Positions 27,516 to 36,949 of a stretch of DNA of 64,000 nt are shown in pieces. The stretch comes from Acidisarcina polymorpha (GTDB lineage: Bacteria; Acidobacteriota; Terriglobia; Terriglobales; Acidobacteriaceae): the NCBI RefSeq assembly GCF_003330725.1, contig NZ_CP030840.1, positions 4,402,001-4,466,000 of the forward strand. Reading direction: 5' to 3'. The notes under the pieces are model-generated. The model worked only from the letters and a program-made list of their open reading frames with translations, made no database searches and was not told where the DNA came from. Within the stretch, counting starts at the first letter, position 1. Each line of letters starts with the position of its first letter. The translations under genes and the position numbers were made by a program.

Positions 27516-27555
27516 GAAGCCTACGTCAGCCCTTTGAAGCCTACGTCAGCCCTTT
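27516..27555. repeat. Two perfect 20-bp tandem repeats just after the GH78 stop codon
   Basis: The unit gaagcctacgtcagcccttt occurs at 27516-27535 and again at 27536-27555, starting one base after the GH78 stop. The remaining stretch to 27844 has no supported gene. The repeat may be a recent slippage duplication in the 3' end. Confidence 0.8.
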
Positions 27556-27844
27556 ATTGTTGCCGGAGCTGCGATCCTGTGGAGATGTCCAACCGGGAGA
27601 TCCTTGCTCGTGATGCAGGCTCGACCCATCATTATTGGGTCGCATTGCAAAGCGATTGGTGGAATGAAAGCTACTCTGACTAACACGGTGCATTCTTTGG
27701 GCTTAAAGAGGGTCCCCGTGGATTTGCATTTACCACGTGTTACCCATAGATACCCAGCCGAGTCCCTACATGTTCAGGCCTGCCGGGGCGAACAACCCGT
27801 GTTTCCTTTCATGCGGGTTATCACGGCTGCAGCGAGGACCACCG

Positions 27845-28402
27845 TCACCCATTCATTCCAAGCTCCTCGCAGAATTCCTTCAAGAGACGCTTTCCTTCCG
27901 GCCATGCCCCGAGGTTGCTCGACCCATTGATATGACCGACGGCTCCGATATTCACCAGGCGGGAGTTCCAATGCTCCGCGCACCGTGCCGCATACTCGAT
28001 ACTCCCGTAGGGATCGTTCGTACTGGCAACGATCAGAGACGGAAAGCGTAATACTTTTGCCGGAGTTTCAAGGAAGGAACTTGCTGCGAGAGGAAAGGAA
28101 GGCCTCTGGGGATCTGGCACGGCCACCAAGAACGCGCCTGCGACCTTGGAACTCGAATGAAATGCCCAATGCACCACCAAAAGGCAAGAAAGACTGTGCG
28201 CCACAAGGACGATTGGCTCGTTAGCAGAATCGATGGCCTTCTGCAGCGCGAAGATCCATTCTCTCAACTCTGGCTTATTCCAATCGGGAGGCTTGAACCT
28301 CGTCATCAGCGGTTGAGAATTCTCCCAGAAAGTTTGCCAATGATCTTCATCTGAGCCACCAATTCCGGGAAGTGTAATGAATGTTGGCAAGTTCAACCTC
28401 AC
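27845..28402 (-). CDS. RBBP9/YdeN family serine hydrolase
   Basis: A 185-residue cytoplasmic alpha/beta hydrolase. It opens with TFITLPGIGGSDEDHWQTFW. The catalytic triad is visible: the nucleophilic Ser in VLVAHSLSCLL, the Asp in LIVASTNDPYGS and the His in IGAVGHINGSSNLGAWPEG. Length and all segments match the YdeN/RBBP9 family, whose bacterial members are small esterases with unknown natural substrates. The gene reads leftward, 60 bases downstream of the Cys/His-rich micro-ORF and 270 bases downstream of tRNA-Arg. Confidence 0.88.
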   Translation of the reverse strand: MRLNLPTFITLPGIGGSDEDHWQTFWENSQPLMTRFKPPDWNKPELREWIFALQKAIDSANEPIVLVAHSLSCLLVVHWAFHSSSKVAGAFLVAVPDPQRPSFPLAASSFLETPAKVLRFPSLIVASTNDPYGSIEYAARCAEHWNSRLVNIGAVGHINGSSNLGAWPEGKRLLKEFCEELGMNG

Positions 28403-28462
28403 GGAGGCGAAGAGTGTTCCTAAACAAATTTATTCCCACCCTTAGCCGTGGCGCTTGTATTT

Positions 28463-28594
28463 TCACTTGAGGCGTAAGACGAGAACCGCGTGGCACTCTT
28501 TCTTAGGGTTTTGGCTGAAGCGCAGATGGCAGACGCAACCCTCGTGGCATTCACAGGACGTATGCCTAAGCGGATGATCGAGCACGACTCCCAT
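28463..28594 (-). CDS. Possible Cys/His-rich micro-protein (43 residues)
   Basis: A short frame from an ATG at 28594 to a TGA at 28463-28465. It contains a compact metal-ligand-like cluster, SCECHEGCVCHL (residues 13-24), with a later ECH (33-35). Four cysteines and two histidines within ten residues is far from random composition. The frame stays open upstream of the ATG nearly to the tRNA, so the true start is uncertain; the ATG has only a weak ggaa before it. It lies between tRNA-Arg and the RBBP9-like gene on the same strand. No family recognised; it may be a real metal-binding peptide, a remnant, or chance. Confidence 0.35.
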   Translation of the reverse strand: MGVVLDHPLRHTSCECHEGCVCHLRFSQNPKKECHAVLVLRLK

Positions 28595-28670
28595 TTCCGT
28601 AATCAGGCGAAATAGGAAGCTGTAGCGGTGTTTAATTCGGGAGTTCGCCCGCTAGAAGGGGAGTTTTATT

Positions 28671-28747
<77 letters not shown>

Positions 28748-28755
28748 ATCGTCTC

Positions 28756-28783
28756 ATTGTAGCGTCGAAGGAGTACTCATCAA
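28756..28783 (-). promoter_or_regulatory. Sigma-70-like promoter of tRNA-Arg
   Basis: On the minus strand, TTGATG (28778-28783) and TACAAT (28756-28761) are separated by 16 bases, and the tRNA begins 8 bases after the -10 element. Four of six -35 bases and five of six -10 bases match the consensus. Confidence 0.6.
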
Positions 28784-28825
28784 AGCGGAGCGACCGGCTC
28801 AGCCTTCGACCGCTGGTGGCCCCAC

Positions 28826-31105
28826 TCAGACAAAGAGCGGAGCGAGCACCAGGGTTACCGTGGCCAGCAGCTTGATGAGCACGTGAAGAGATGGCCCGGC
28901 GGTGTCCTTGAAGGGGTCTCCAACGGTATCGCCGACCACGGCGGCTTTGTGGGCTTCGGAGCGTTTGCCTCCATGCGCCCCGGTCTCGATGTACTTTTTG
29001 GCATTGTCCCACGCACCACCGGCGTTGTTCATGAACATGGCCAGCAGAATGCCCGAGATTGTTCCCACCATAAGCAGCCCGGCGACCGCCTCCGCCCCCG
29101 TCAGGTTAATCGGCAGCCCATGCAGGGTCGGCACTCCTGAGAGCTGCTGCACGCCGAAGAGGCCGCTGAGGTGACGGAAACTGATGCCGACGACCAGAGG
29201 CATGGCGACGGCGAGCAGCCCGGGAACCATCATCTGCTTGAGGGCGGCGGTGGTGACGATGCGGACGCAACGGCCGTAGTCGGGCTTCGAGGTCCCGGCC
29301 ATGATGCCGGGGTTTTCGCGGAACTGGGCGCGAACGTCCTCGATTACGAACTGCGCGGCTCGCCCTACCGCCTTGATCGCCAGCGAGGAGAAGAGGTAAG
29401 TCAACATCGCGCCTAGGAGCGCACCTACGAAGACCGGGACCGAAGCCAGGTTCACGTTCGAGAAGCTCCAGCCAGCTGGCAACACCCCGCCTGAATCCGC
29501 GACGCGACGGGCCACAATGGCATGGATCGACTCCAGATAGGCGGAAAAGAGCAGGAACGCGGCGAGCGATGCTGATCCGATGGCGTAGCCCTTGGTCAAC
29601 GCCTTAGTTGTATTTCCTGCAGCATCCAGGCGGTCAGTCTTCTCACGGACTGCATGAGGTTGATCGGACATCTCTATGATTCCACCGGCGTTATCGGTAA
29701 TCGGGCCGAAGGTATCCATCGCCAGGATATAGGCGGCGGAGGAGAGCATGCCCATGGTCGCAATGGCGGTGCCGTAGATTCCTTTCGCGTAGTTACTGAT
29801 CCCGGTGGCATCTTCAAGGCCGCGGACGCCGAAGTAGTAGCTCAGCAGAAGGGCGGCGCCGATCACGAGCACGGGAAGGGCCGGGGTCTCCATTCCGACG
29901 GCGATGCCGGTAATGATGTTGGTGGCGGGGCCGGTATTCGAAGCGTCGGCAATCGAACGAACCGGGCGGAACCTGGTTTCGGTGTAGTACTCGGTAATTC
30001 GGACGAACAGAAAAGAAGTGATGATGCCGCAGATGCCACTTCCGAGTAGCCACCAATGCCCGCTCAACATGAATTTGACGGCCACGGCAAAGCCCGCCAG
30101 AGCGAGCAGCGAAGTTACATAGTAGCCGCGGTTGAGCGCGTGCATCGGATCTTCGGTCTCGCTGCTGTGGACGATGGTGACGCCGATGATGCTCGCGACA
30201 AGGTTGATCGCCTGGACGACCAGCGGGAACAGAATTCCCTTGACGCCGAAGACCGGATAAAGCGCGGCACCCAGGATCATTGCGCCGACATTTTCAGCAG
30301 CGGTCGATTCGAAGATGTCCGCGCCACGACCGGCGCAGTCCCCAACGTTATCGCCGACGAGATCGGCGATCACTGCCGGATTACGAGGGTCGTCTTCCGG
30401 GATGCCCGCCTCGACTTTGCCAACCAGGTCAGCTCCGACGTCAGCCGCCTTGGTGTAGATGCCGCCTCCAAGTTGAGCAAAGAGGGCGACGAGCGAAGCG
30501 CCAAATCCGAAGCCGACCAGTTGATAAGGAGCCTGCTGGGGGTCTTTCAAGCCGCCGAAGACCAGGAAGAGAATGCCGATCCCAAGCAGGGAGAGCGACA
30601 CCACGACCAGACCGGTGACGGCCCCGCCGCGAAGCGCGGTTTGGAGAGCTTTCCCAATGCTGGTGCGTGCCGCGGAAGCGACTCTGATATTGGCGCGGAT
30701 GGAGACGAACATACCGCTATAGCCGGATAGCGCCGAACAGGCAGCGCCGATGATGAAACTAATGACGACCTTATTGGCGAACGGACGAGAATAAGCGGAG
30801 GCATAGTACCCGATATACAGGATCACGGCGATCACGACGGCAAGCATTGCGATGGCGCTGTACTGTCGCTTCATGAAGGCTTCGGCGCCTTCACGGATCG
30901 CGTCGGAGATGAGCCGCATCTCCGGCGTCCCAGCGTCGTTGGCCAACACGTTCCGAGCGAAGACGACAGCAGCGATAAGCGAAAGCAGACCAACGGCAAG
31001 CGCGATCCACAAAAAAGTGTCTCCCGAAGTATCGGGTGTCTGGCTCGAATACAACGAATTAGCCTGCCAAACTGCGGCAAGAGCCGGCGAGCAGAAAGAG
31101 TACAT
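28826..31105 (-). CDS. hppA: Membrane-bound proton-translocating pyrophosphatase, K+-independent type
   Basis: A 759-residue integral membrane protein with about 16 hydrophobic segments and a strong ribosome site (ggagg before the ATG). It hydrolyses pyrophosphate and pumps ions across the inner membrane. The substrate site is intact: DVGADLVGKVEAGIPEDDPR and IADLVGDNVGDCAGRGAD, plus AGGAWDNAKKYIE near the end. In GNTTKALTKG, Lys501 and Thr504 occupy the positions known to distinguish K+-independent from K+-dependent enzymes, so it should not need potassium and is probably a proton pump. CAGRGADIF replaces the CAGMAADLF form I recall as more common. Monocistronic, next to tRNA-Arg. Confidence 0.93.
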   Translation of the reverse strand: MYSFCSPALAAVWQANSLYSSQTPDTSGDTFLWIALAVGLLSLIAAVVFARNVLANDAGTPEMRLISDAIREGAEAFMKRQYSAIAMLAVVIAVILYIGYYASAYSRPFANKVVISFIIGAACSALSGYSGMFVSIRANIRVASAARTSIGKALQTALRGGAVTGLVVVSLSLLGIGILFLVFGGLKDPQQAPYQLVGFGFGASLVALFAQLGGGIYTKAADVGADLVGKVEAGIPEDDPRNPAVIADLVGDNVGDCAGRGADIFESTAAENVGAMILGAALYPVFGVKGILFPLVVQAINLVASIIGVTIVHSSETEDPMHALNRGYYVTSLLALAGFAVAVKFMLSGHWWLLGSGICGIITSFLFVRITEYYTETRFRPVRSIADASNTGPATNIITGIAVGMETPALPVLVIGAALLLSYYFGVRGLEDATGISNYAKGIYGTAIATMGMLSSAAYILAMDTFGPITDNAGGIIEMSDQPHAVREKTDRLDAAGNTTKALTKGYAIGSASLAAFLLFSAYLESIHAIVARRVADSGGVLPAGWSFSNVNLASVPVFVGALLGAMLTYLFSSLAIKAVGRAAQFVIEDVRAQFRENPGIMAGTSKPDYGRCVRIVTTAALKQMMVPGLLAVAMPLVVGISFRHLSGLFGVQQLSGVPTLHGLPINLTGAEAVAGLLMVGTISGILLAMFMNNAGGAWDNAKKYIETGAHGGKRSEAHKAAVVGDTVGDPFKDTAGPSLHVLIKLLATVTLVLAPLFV

Positions 31106-31405
31106 TCACTTGCCTCCAAAATAGAGAGCTATCCGGATGGGAACACCAGACCCAAGCCGTTTATCGAATTTTGTTAAAGCTGACGAGTATCCGATATGGT
31201 GCGACCGGTCCGGGAAAAACCGATGGAACCGATGCGTGACTGAGTCCTGCGCTCAAAGGCGTAATTAGAGCATGGCAGGAAATCGATGGTCAATGGACTG
31301 CTTCGGAGGGGGTGCACCGGAGTCGCCAACACCGGCAAAGCGTCGCGGATCGCGTTACAATCAGGTTTCATCGAATTTGTGATTTGCGGGAAGGGAGCCG
31401 GTTGA
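31106..31405. other. Divergent promoter region between hppA and the E1 fusion gene
   Basis: Exactly 300 bases between divergent genes. The hppA ribosome site lies at its left end. No clear hairpin or gene is visible; promoters for both genes are expected here. Confidence 0.4.
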
Positions 31406-33586
31406 ATGGCCCGAGTCGTCTTAGATCTGGAGCGTGGTGAGGCCTCAAAATCCTCGGGTCCAGGCGCCGCAGTCGATCCCGAACTTCTCATTCAAATCTA
31501 TCGTTTCATGTACATGTCGCGGAAGGTCGATGACCGCGAGATCATGCTGAAGCGGCAGCAGAAGATTTTCTTCCAGGTCTCCGGCGCTGGACACGAAGCG
31601 CTGCTGGTGGCGGCGGCGTTGGCGATGAAGCCGGGTTACGACTGGTTTTACCCTTATTATCGCGACCGCGCTCTCTGCCTGGCGCTAGGCAATACGCCCG
31701 AGGAGCAATTTCTGCAAGGCATCGGCGCGGCGGCGGATATCGCTAGCGGCGGGCGCCAGATGCCCTCGCACTGGAGCAATCCCCGACTGCACATCGTTTC
31801 GCAATCGTCTTCGACAACCACGCAATGCCTGCAGGCCGTAGGATGCGCGGAGGCGGGGCGATATTTCTCCCGCCACCCCGAGGCGGCGGAGGAGGGCAGT
31901 GGAGACTATCGCCAATTCAAGCACGTTGAATTTCATGGCGATGAGGTCGTGTATGTGTCGCTTGGCGAAGGCGCAACCAGCCAGGGTGAATTCTGGGAGT
32001 CGCTCAACACCGCATCGAACGCTAAGTTGCCGGTGCTGTTTGTCGTCGAGGACAACGAGTACGCGATTTCCGTACCGGTCGAGGTAAATACGCCGGGAGG
32101 AAATATCTCACGGCTGGTGGCGAATTTCCCGAACTTCTATTTCGCCGAGGTCGACGGAACGGACCCGGTGGCAAGTTACCAAGTCTTCCTGGAGGCGGTC
32201 GCGTGGTGCCGCTCTGGCAGCGGCCCTGCGTTCGTGCATGGGCATGTGGTGCGACCTTACTCGCATTCTCTGTCGGATGATGACCGGCTTTACCGATCCG
32301 CCAGCGAGCTAGAGGCGGAGTCATTGCGCGATCCGCTTCCCAAGTTGCAAATGCGCTTGCTGCGTGAGGGCATTCTCGATGCCGAGGCAATCAATCGGCT
32401 GGAAAGACAAGTCGATGAAGAAGTCCGACTGGCCGCCGAGCGCGCACTGCGGTCGCCTCTCCCTGAAATATCTTCGATCAAGAAACATGTCTATTCAGAG
32501 GACCTGGATCCGACTGCATTGATCGAAAGCAAGCCTGCAGTCTCCGCCGATCACCAGGAGAGGACGATGGCGGACCTCATCAACTGCTGCTTGAGCGACG
32601 AGTTGCGTCGCGATCCGCGAGTGGTCATTTTCGGGGAAGATGTAGCCGACTGCAGTCGCGAAGAAAATCTGGAGAGCGGCAAAGTCAAAGGCAAAGGCGG
32701 AGTTTTCAAGCTGACTGCCGGACTGCAGGCTGAGTTCGGCTCGGACCGCGTCTTTAATTCTCCGCTAGCCGAGGCCAATATCGTGGGGCGGGCCATTGGT
32801 TACGCCACCCGCGGCATGAAGCCAGTCGTTGAAATACAGTTTTTCGATTACATCTGGCCGGCCATGCATCAGCTGCGCAATGAGTTGAGTCTGCTGCGCT
32901 GGCGATCGAATGGGACCTATGCCGCTCCGGTCGTGGTTCGAGTCGCAATCGGCGGGTATCTGACGGGCGGATCTATTTATCACTCGCAGTCAGGGGAAAG
33001 CATCTTTACGCATACGCCAGGCGTTCGCGTGGTATACCCGTCGAACGCCCTGGACGCGAGCGGTCTGCTGCGAACGGCGATCCGCTGCGACGACCCGGTT
33101 TTATTCTTCGAACACAAACGGCTCTATCGCGAGACCTATGGTCGTGCTGCGTATCCTGGCACGGACTACGCCATTCCCTTTGGCAAAGCCAAGATCGTAC
33201 GTCCGGGTTCCGATGTAACCCTAGTGACTTACGGGGCGGTTGTGCCCAGGGCCTTGCAAGCCGCGCAAAAAGCGCAACGCGAACATGGAATCAGTACAGA
33301 AGTCATCGATCTGCGCACGCTCAATCCTTATGATTGGGAGGCGATCGCCGAGTCCGTCCGCAAGACCAGCCGGGTGGTTATCGCTCACGAAGATATGCTC
33401 AGTTGGGGATACGGGGCAGAGATCGCCGCTCGGGTCGCCGACGAACTCTTCGATGACCTCGATGCTCCAGTCAAGCGAGTCGGGGCGATGGATACGTTTG
33501 TCGCCTATCAGCCCATTCTAGAAGACGCAATTCTGCCCCAGCCGGAAGATCTTTATCTCGCTATCCGGGCCCTCGCCGCCTATTAG
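31406..33586 (+). CDS. Branched-chain-type 2-oxoacid dehydrogenase E1, fused alpha and beta subunits
   Basis: A 726-residue fusion. The alpha part (about 20-345) has [20 protein letters not shown] and [17 protein letters not shown], and the TPP/Mg segment [15 protein letters not shown] followed by [14 protein letters not shown]. The beta part (about 375-726) has [40 protein letters not shown] and [20 protein letters not shown]. This is the layout of BCKDH-type E1 in Bacteroidota and Acidobacteriota. It decarboxylates branched-chain or related 2-oxo acids and feeds an E2 lipoyl protein, which is not in the window. The TPP motif begins with GEG (187-189) instead of the usual GDG; Glu could still bind the metal. 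Ribosome site weak. Confidence 0.9.
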   Translation: MARVVLDLERGEASKSSGPGAAVDPELLIQIYRFMYMSRKVDDREIMLKRQQKIFFQVSGAGHEALLVAAALAMKPGYDWFYPYYRDRALCLALGNTPEEQFLQGIGAAADIASGGRQMPSHWSNPRLHIVSQSSSTTTQCLQAVGCAEAGRYFSRHPEAAEEGSGDYRQFKHVEFHGDEVVYVSLGEGATSQGEFWESLNTASNAKLPVLFVVEDNEYAISVPVEVNTPGGNISRLVANFPNFYFAEVDGTDPVASYQVFLEAVAWCRSGSGPAFVHGHVVRPYSHSLSDDDRLYRSASELEAESLRDPLPKLQMRLLREGILDAEAINRLERQVDEEVRLAAERALRSPLPEISSIKKHVYSEDLDPTALIESKPAVSADHQERTMADLINCCLSDELRRDPRVVIFGEDVADCSREENLESGKVKGKGGVFKLTAGLQAEFGSDRVFNSPLAEANIVGRAIGYATRGMKPVVEIQFFDYIWPAMHQLRNELSLLRWRSNGTYAAPVVVRVAIGGYLTGGSIYHSQSGESIFTHTPGVRVVYPSNALDASGLLRTAIRCDDPVLFFEHKRLYRETYGRAAYPGTDYAIPFGKAKIVRPGSDVTLVTYGAVVPRALQAAQKAQREHGISTEVIDLRTLNPYDWEAIAESVRKTSRVVIAHEDMLSWGYGAEIAARVADELFDDLDAPVKRVGAMDTFVAYQPILEDAILPQPEDLYLAIRALAAY

Positions 33587-33936
33587 CCTGGTCTTGCCGC
33601 TTCTGGAGAGAGTCTTCATCGACGGCGTCTCTCCTTATCCGGAAGCGCACACACGGTTTCCAATTTCGGAAGGTGCTCCTCCTTGGCCCTGTTTCCGCAG
33701 GGCCATATTGCTGCTCGGAACTTGAGTTGCCTTCCTTCGTGTCGATTAGGACATCCGGGAGGTCTAGGTCTACGGTCTTGGCAATGTAATGCAGAACGGA
33801 TGAGCTAGTTCTCAAAAAGTGGGAATGTCCCAATCAGGGAAGGCTGCTGTGAAGGTAAAGCGGGCTAGCGCGCAACTTCCTTCTCCGCATCGCGTCTGCA
33901 CGATAGCGGGGAAAGAACTCAGCAGGAGTGATCACG
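33587..33936. other. Intergenic region with a hairpin after the E1 gene
   Basis: About 350 bases. A 7-base stem, ggccctg at 33685-33691 and cagggcc at 33698-33704, forms a tight hairpin without a U run. Immediately after the E1 stop, ggagaga and tctctcc form a looser stem at about 33605-33635. A 90-codon minus-strand frame (33561-33833) overlaps the E1 stop and is not called. The ribosome site of the next gene ends the region. Confidence 0.4.
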
Positions 33937-35196
33937 ATGCCGATGACCAGGCGAGCTTTCATGAAAGGCGGAGCGATGGCCGTGGTTGGCACCTCTGTCC
34001 TTCCAAGTTTCCTCATTCGGTCAGTCCTGGCACAGGCGACAACTGCACAGGCCAATGGCAAACGCCTGGTGGTGCTCTTTCAACGCGGGGCGGCGGACGG
34101 CCTCAACGTCGTCGTTCCGTACGCGGAGCCGAACTACTACCAGATGCGGCCGACGATCGCGGTCCAGAAGAATCAGGTCCTCGACCTGGATGGCTTCTTT
34201 GGGCTGCACCCGGCGATGCAGCCGCTGAAGCCGCTCTGGGACCAAGGACATCTGGCGATCGTCCATGCCGCGGGTTTGCGTGATGAAACGCGCTCGCACT
34301 TCGACGCGCAAGATTACATGGAGAGCGGCACGCCGGGGGTCAAGGCGACTTCGGATGGATGGTTGAACCGCGCATTGCGGGCTGAAGATCAGGGCCACGC
34401 ACTGCATCACGCCACCGCGTTCCGGGCAGTGGCGATGGGAACGCAGTTGCCGCGCACCTTGCAGGGTATGATCCCCGCGGTAGCCGTTGGCAATGTGCAG
34501 GATTTCAATGTCGGCGGTAGAAATCCTTCAGAGCAGCCAGTCAGTACCAGTTTCGAGGCTATGTATGGAGGCGCGGTCGACACCGTTCTGCATGGAACCG
34601 GCGCCGAGACCTTCGAAGCGGTCAAGATGTTGAAGTCTACGGATCCAGCCCACTATAGTCCCGCAACCGGCGCCAACTACCCCAAGGGCCAGTTTGGCGA
34701 CAGCATGAAACAGGTTGCGCAACTGCTCAAAGCAAACCTTGGGGTTGAAGCAGCTTTCGCTGACATCGGAGGCTGGGATACTCATCAGAATCAAGGGAAT
34801 ACCACCGGACAGCTCGCAAATCGGTTGAAGGAATTCAGCGAAGGAATTGCTGCATTCTGGCGAGACATGGGTGATCAGGCGAAAGACGTTGTCGTGGTCA
34901 CTCTCTCTGAGTTCGGCCGCACCGCCAGACAGAATGGCACCGCCGGCACCGATCACGGCCACGCGAATGTGATGTTCGTTCTGGGCGGGCCGGTGAAAGG
35001 GCGCAAGGTCTATGGCGCTTGGCCCGGTCTAGCGGATGAGCAGCTTCACGAAAGCCGCGATTTGGCGGTCACAACTGACTTCCGGCAAGTGCTTGGAGAA
35101 GCCGCTTACAAAACGTTCGGCGCCAGGAATCTCGATATGGTCTTCCCGGGCGCTCAACTGAAATCCACGGATTTTCTGAATATCATTTCGGCCTAG
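33937..35196 (+). CDS. DUF1501 family protein, Tat-exported
   Basis: The start is the ATG at 33937, 8 bases after caggag; the longer frame would start with a GTG inside that ribosome site. The 419-residue protein has a twin-arginine signal (MTRRAFMKGGAMAVVGTSVL). The domain shows LVVLFQRGAADGLNVVVPYA, FFGLHPAMQPLKPLWDQGHL, SHFDAQDYMESGTPG, DIGGWDTHQNQGN, VVVVTLSEFGRTARQNGT and GTDHGHANVMFVLGGPVKG, the DUF1501 pattern, distantly like sulfatases/phosphatases. These are Tat-exported and usually paired with a DUF1800 gene, which I do not see here. Function unknown. No neighbour on the same strand within 340 bases upstream. Confidence 0.9.
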   Translation: MPMTRRAFMKGGAMAVVGTSVLPSFLIRSVLAQATTAQANGKRLVVLFQRGAADGLNVVVPYAEPNYYQMRPTIAVQKNQVLDLDGFFGLHPAMQPLKPLWDQGHLAIVHAAGLRDETRSHFDAQDYMESGTPGVKATSDGWLNRALRAEDQGHALHHATAFRAVAMGTQLPRTLQGMIPAVAVGNVQDFNVGGRNPSEQPVSTSFEAMYGGAVDTVLHGTGAETFEAVKMLKSTDPAHYSPATGANYPKGQFGDSMKQVAQLLKANLGVEAAFADIGGWDTHQNQGNTTGQLANRLKEFSEGIAAFWRDMGDQAKDVVVVTLSEFGRTARQNGTAGTDHGHANVMFVLGGPVKGRKVYGAWPGLADEQLHESRDLAVTTDFRQVLGEAAYKTFGARNLDMVFPGAQLKSTDFLNIISA

Positions 35197-35204
35197 CGGG
35201 GGAG

Positions 35205-35627
35205 TCAAAGCTTTCCTCGGCCGATCGCCTGATCGATCGCGAGCAGCCCGCCTCCGGTGAAGACCACCATCAAGGCGATTGCGAAGAGCGCCAGCGGGTA
35301 TTCAAATCCTGGAGCGTTGCCATGGCCGGTCAGCCCTCCGTGAAGATGGACCTTGACGATCGCAACACCCATGTCGATAGCGGCGCCCAAGGCGGCTAAA
35401 CGAGTCAGCAAGCCCAGGATCAGCAGCATGCCTCCGAAGAACTCGGTGAACGCAGCCACATAACCAAGCCACATCGGCATTCCAAGATGGGCGACGTTTT
35501 GAGTGAAGCTGTAGAGCGCACCCTTGGGGATGATCTTCGTATAGCCATGAGCGACCATAATCACGCCAAGAACAAGACGCAGGACGAGCGCGCCAAAAGG
35601 TTGAAGCCGGTCGAGCCAGGTGAACAT
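35205..35627 (-). CDS. DoxX family membrane protein
   Basis: A 140-residue protein with four hydrophobic segments: LVLRLVLGVIMVAHGYTKI, a second in the LGYVAAFTEFFGGMLLILG region, then LGAAIDMGVAIVKVHL, and ALFAIALMVVFTGGGLLAID. The order and the HGYTK and EFFGG segments are typical of DoxX, a four-helix inner-membrane family linked to redox and sulfur metabolism in some species. The start has a good ribosome site (ggaggag, 9-base spacer). It converges on the DUF1501 gene with 8 bases between the stops. Confidence 0.88.
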   Translation of the reverse strand: MFTWLDRLQPFGALVLRLVLGVIMVAHGYTKIIPKGALYSFTQNVAHLGMPMWLGYVAAFTEFFGGMLLILGLLTRLAALGAAIDMGVAIVKVHLHGGLTGHGNAPGFEYPLALFAIALMVVFTGGGLLAIDQAIGRGKL

Positions 35628-36014
35628 GGGTTGGTGCTCCTCCGTGCGGCGATCGACAGGAAAGCCGCCAGTCTGCCGAAAGCTCAGCCTAACGTAGTTG
35701 AGGCGGCTTAGCCACCTCGCATGGCGGCCTCTGCGCGATCGTCCCTGTCAGTTTCGAAACGGGCGTGAAGCGGAGGAACGCCATCTGGTGGTTTTCTTCG
35801 CGATCAAGCCTGGTGGCAGGCGCGAGTAGAATTCACAGCAGCCGCGAAAATGCAATAGACTGATTCGCGAACGGTATCAGGGCCTGAGGTCGCGTCGAAA
35901 TCGATTTTCCCTTTGCCGAGCCAGGATGAGAGCCGCGAAAACGCCGACGCGTCCTCGACAGAGTTCCCTGCGGGAGTTTTGTCAGTTCGCGCGGCGACAG
36001 CCTAAGGAGATCTC
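35628..36014. other. Divergent intergenic region between doxX-like and thuA-like genes
   Basis: About 390 bases. The DoxX ribosome site is at the left end and aaggag of the ThuA gene at 36004-36009 on the right. A 136-codon minus-strand frame (35833-36243) spans part of it but overlaps the ThuA gene and has no family likeness. Otherwise nothing is seen. Confidence 0.4.
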
Positions 36015-36929
36015 TTGCAACCTGTCCAGAAGTCCATCCTCTCATTGTCCCTGGTCGTTCTCGCAGGCCTTTGCCCGGCATTGCTAGCCCAGCAGCCACC
36101 TCCGGCGGCGCCGCCGCAGCTCCCGGTAAATCCGTTGATTCCGCCCGCGCCCCACATGAAGCCGACCCACTTGAAGCACGTTCTGGTGATCGGTCAAACG
36201 AAGGGCTTCGAGCACGATTCGGTCTCGGCGGCGATGGCAGCAATCTATAACATGGGTCATGAGAGCGGCTTATGGGATACGATGCTTCGCACCGACACCG
36301 AGCTGCTGACCAAGAAAGAGCTTAAAGCCAACGCAAAGAACTTGAACTATTTCGACCTCATCGTCTTCGCCAGCACTACCGGCGAACTGGACATGGATGA
36401 CAGCCAGAAGCAAGACATGATGTCGTTCATCAAAGAGGACGGCAAGGGGTTTGTCGGCATTCATGCGGCGATGGATACCAACTACAAGTGGCCGGAGTAT
36501 GGCGAGATGATCGGGGGGTGGTTCGATCAGCACCCGTGGATGACCTTCAACGCGCCGATCATTACCGAAGACCCCAATTTCCCAGCTGTCCGGCATTTTC
36601 CGCATGAGTTCGTCAAATACGACGAAATTTATCAACCGAAATCCTGGTCGCGCGACAAGGTCAATGTGCTGCTGAGTCTCGATGCATCGAGGCTTGACTA
36701 CTCCAATAATCCCAGAATTCACCGCGACGATCACGATTTCGCCGTCGCGTGGTCGAAGATGTATGGCAAGGGGCGCGTTTTCTATTCGACCCTCGGCCAC
36801 ACCGAAGAATCTTGGGAAGACCCCGATATTCGCACGATGTATTTTGAAGCAGTGAAGTGGGCGCTGGGAATGACGGATGGCAGCACCGCCTCGCATCCGA
36901 AAGTGACCGCATCGAGCGAGGCCCACTAG
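36015..36929 (+). CDS. ThuA domain protein, secreted
   Basis: The start is a TTG at 36015, chosen because aaggag lies 5 bases upstream and a signal peptide follows at once (LSLSLVVLAGLCPALLAQ). The 304-residue protein has a Pro-rich linker (residues about 25-50), then the ThuA domain, a class-I glutamine amidotransferase-like fold: HVLVIGQTKGFEHDSVSAAM, FVGIHAAMDTNYKWPEYG, MIGGWFDQHPWMTF and YGKGRVFYSTLGHTEESW. The catalytic Cys of amidotransferases is replaced in ThuA proteins, so it is not expected to be an amidotransferase. ThuA-like proteins are linked to sugar metabolism. Probably periplasmic. Confidence 0.88.
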   Translation: MQPVQKSILSLSLVVLAGLCPALLAQQPPPAAPPQLPVNPLIPPAPHMKPTHLKHVLVIGQTKGFEHDSVSAAMAAIYNMGHESGLWDTMLRTDTELLTKKELKANAKNLNYFDLIVFASTTGELDMDDSQKQDMMSFIKEDGKGFVGIHAAMDTNYKWPEYGEMIGGWFDQHPWMTFNAPIITEDPNFPAVRHFPHEFVKYDEIYQPKSWSRDKVNVLLSLDASRLDYSNNPRIHRDDHDFAVAWSKMYGKGRVFYSTLGHTEESWEDPDIRTMYFEAVKWALGMTDGSTASHPKVTASSEAH

Positions 36930-36949
36930 GGTCCAAACGTGAGGTTGAG

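Noticed and set aside
27516-27555. Tandem repeat as a CRISPR remnant
   Set aside because: The two units are directly adjacent with no spacer, and no cas gene is in the window.
33561-33833. 90-codon minus-strand frame after the E1 gene
   Set aside because: It overlaps the E1 stop, has no ribosome site that I can see and no known family.
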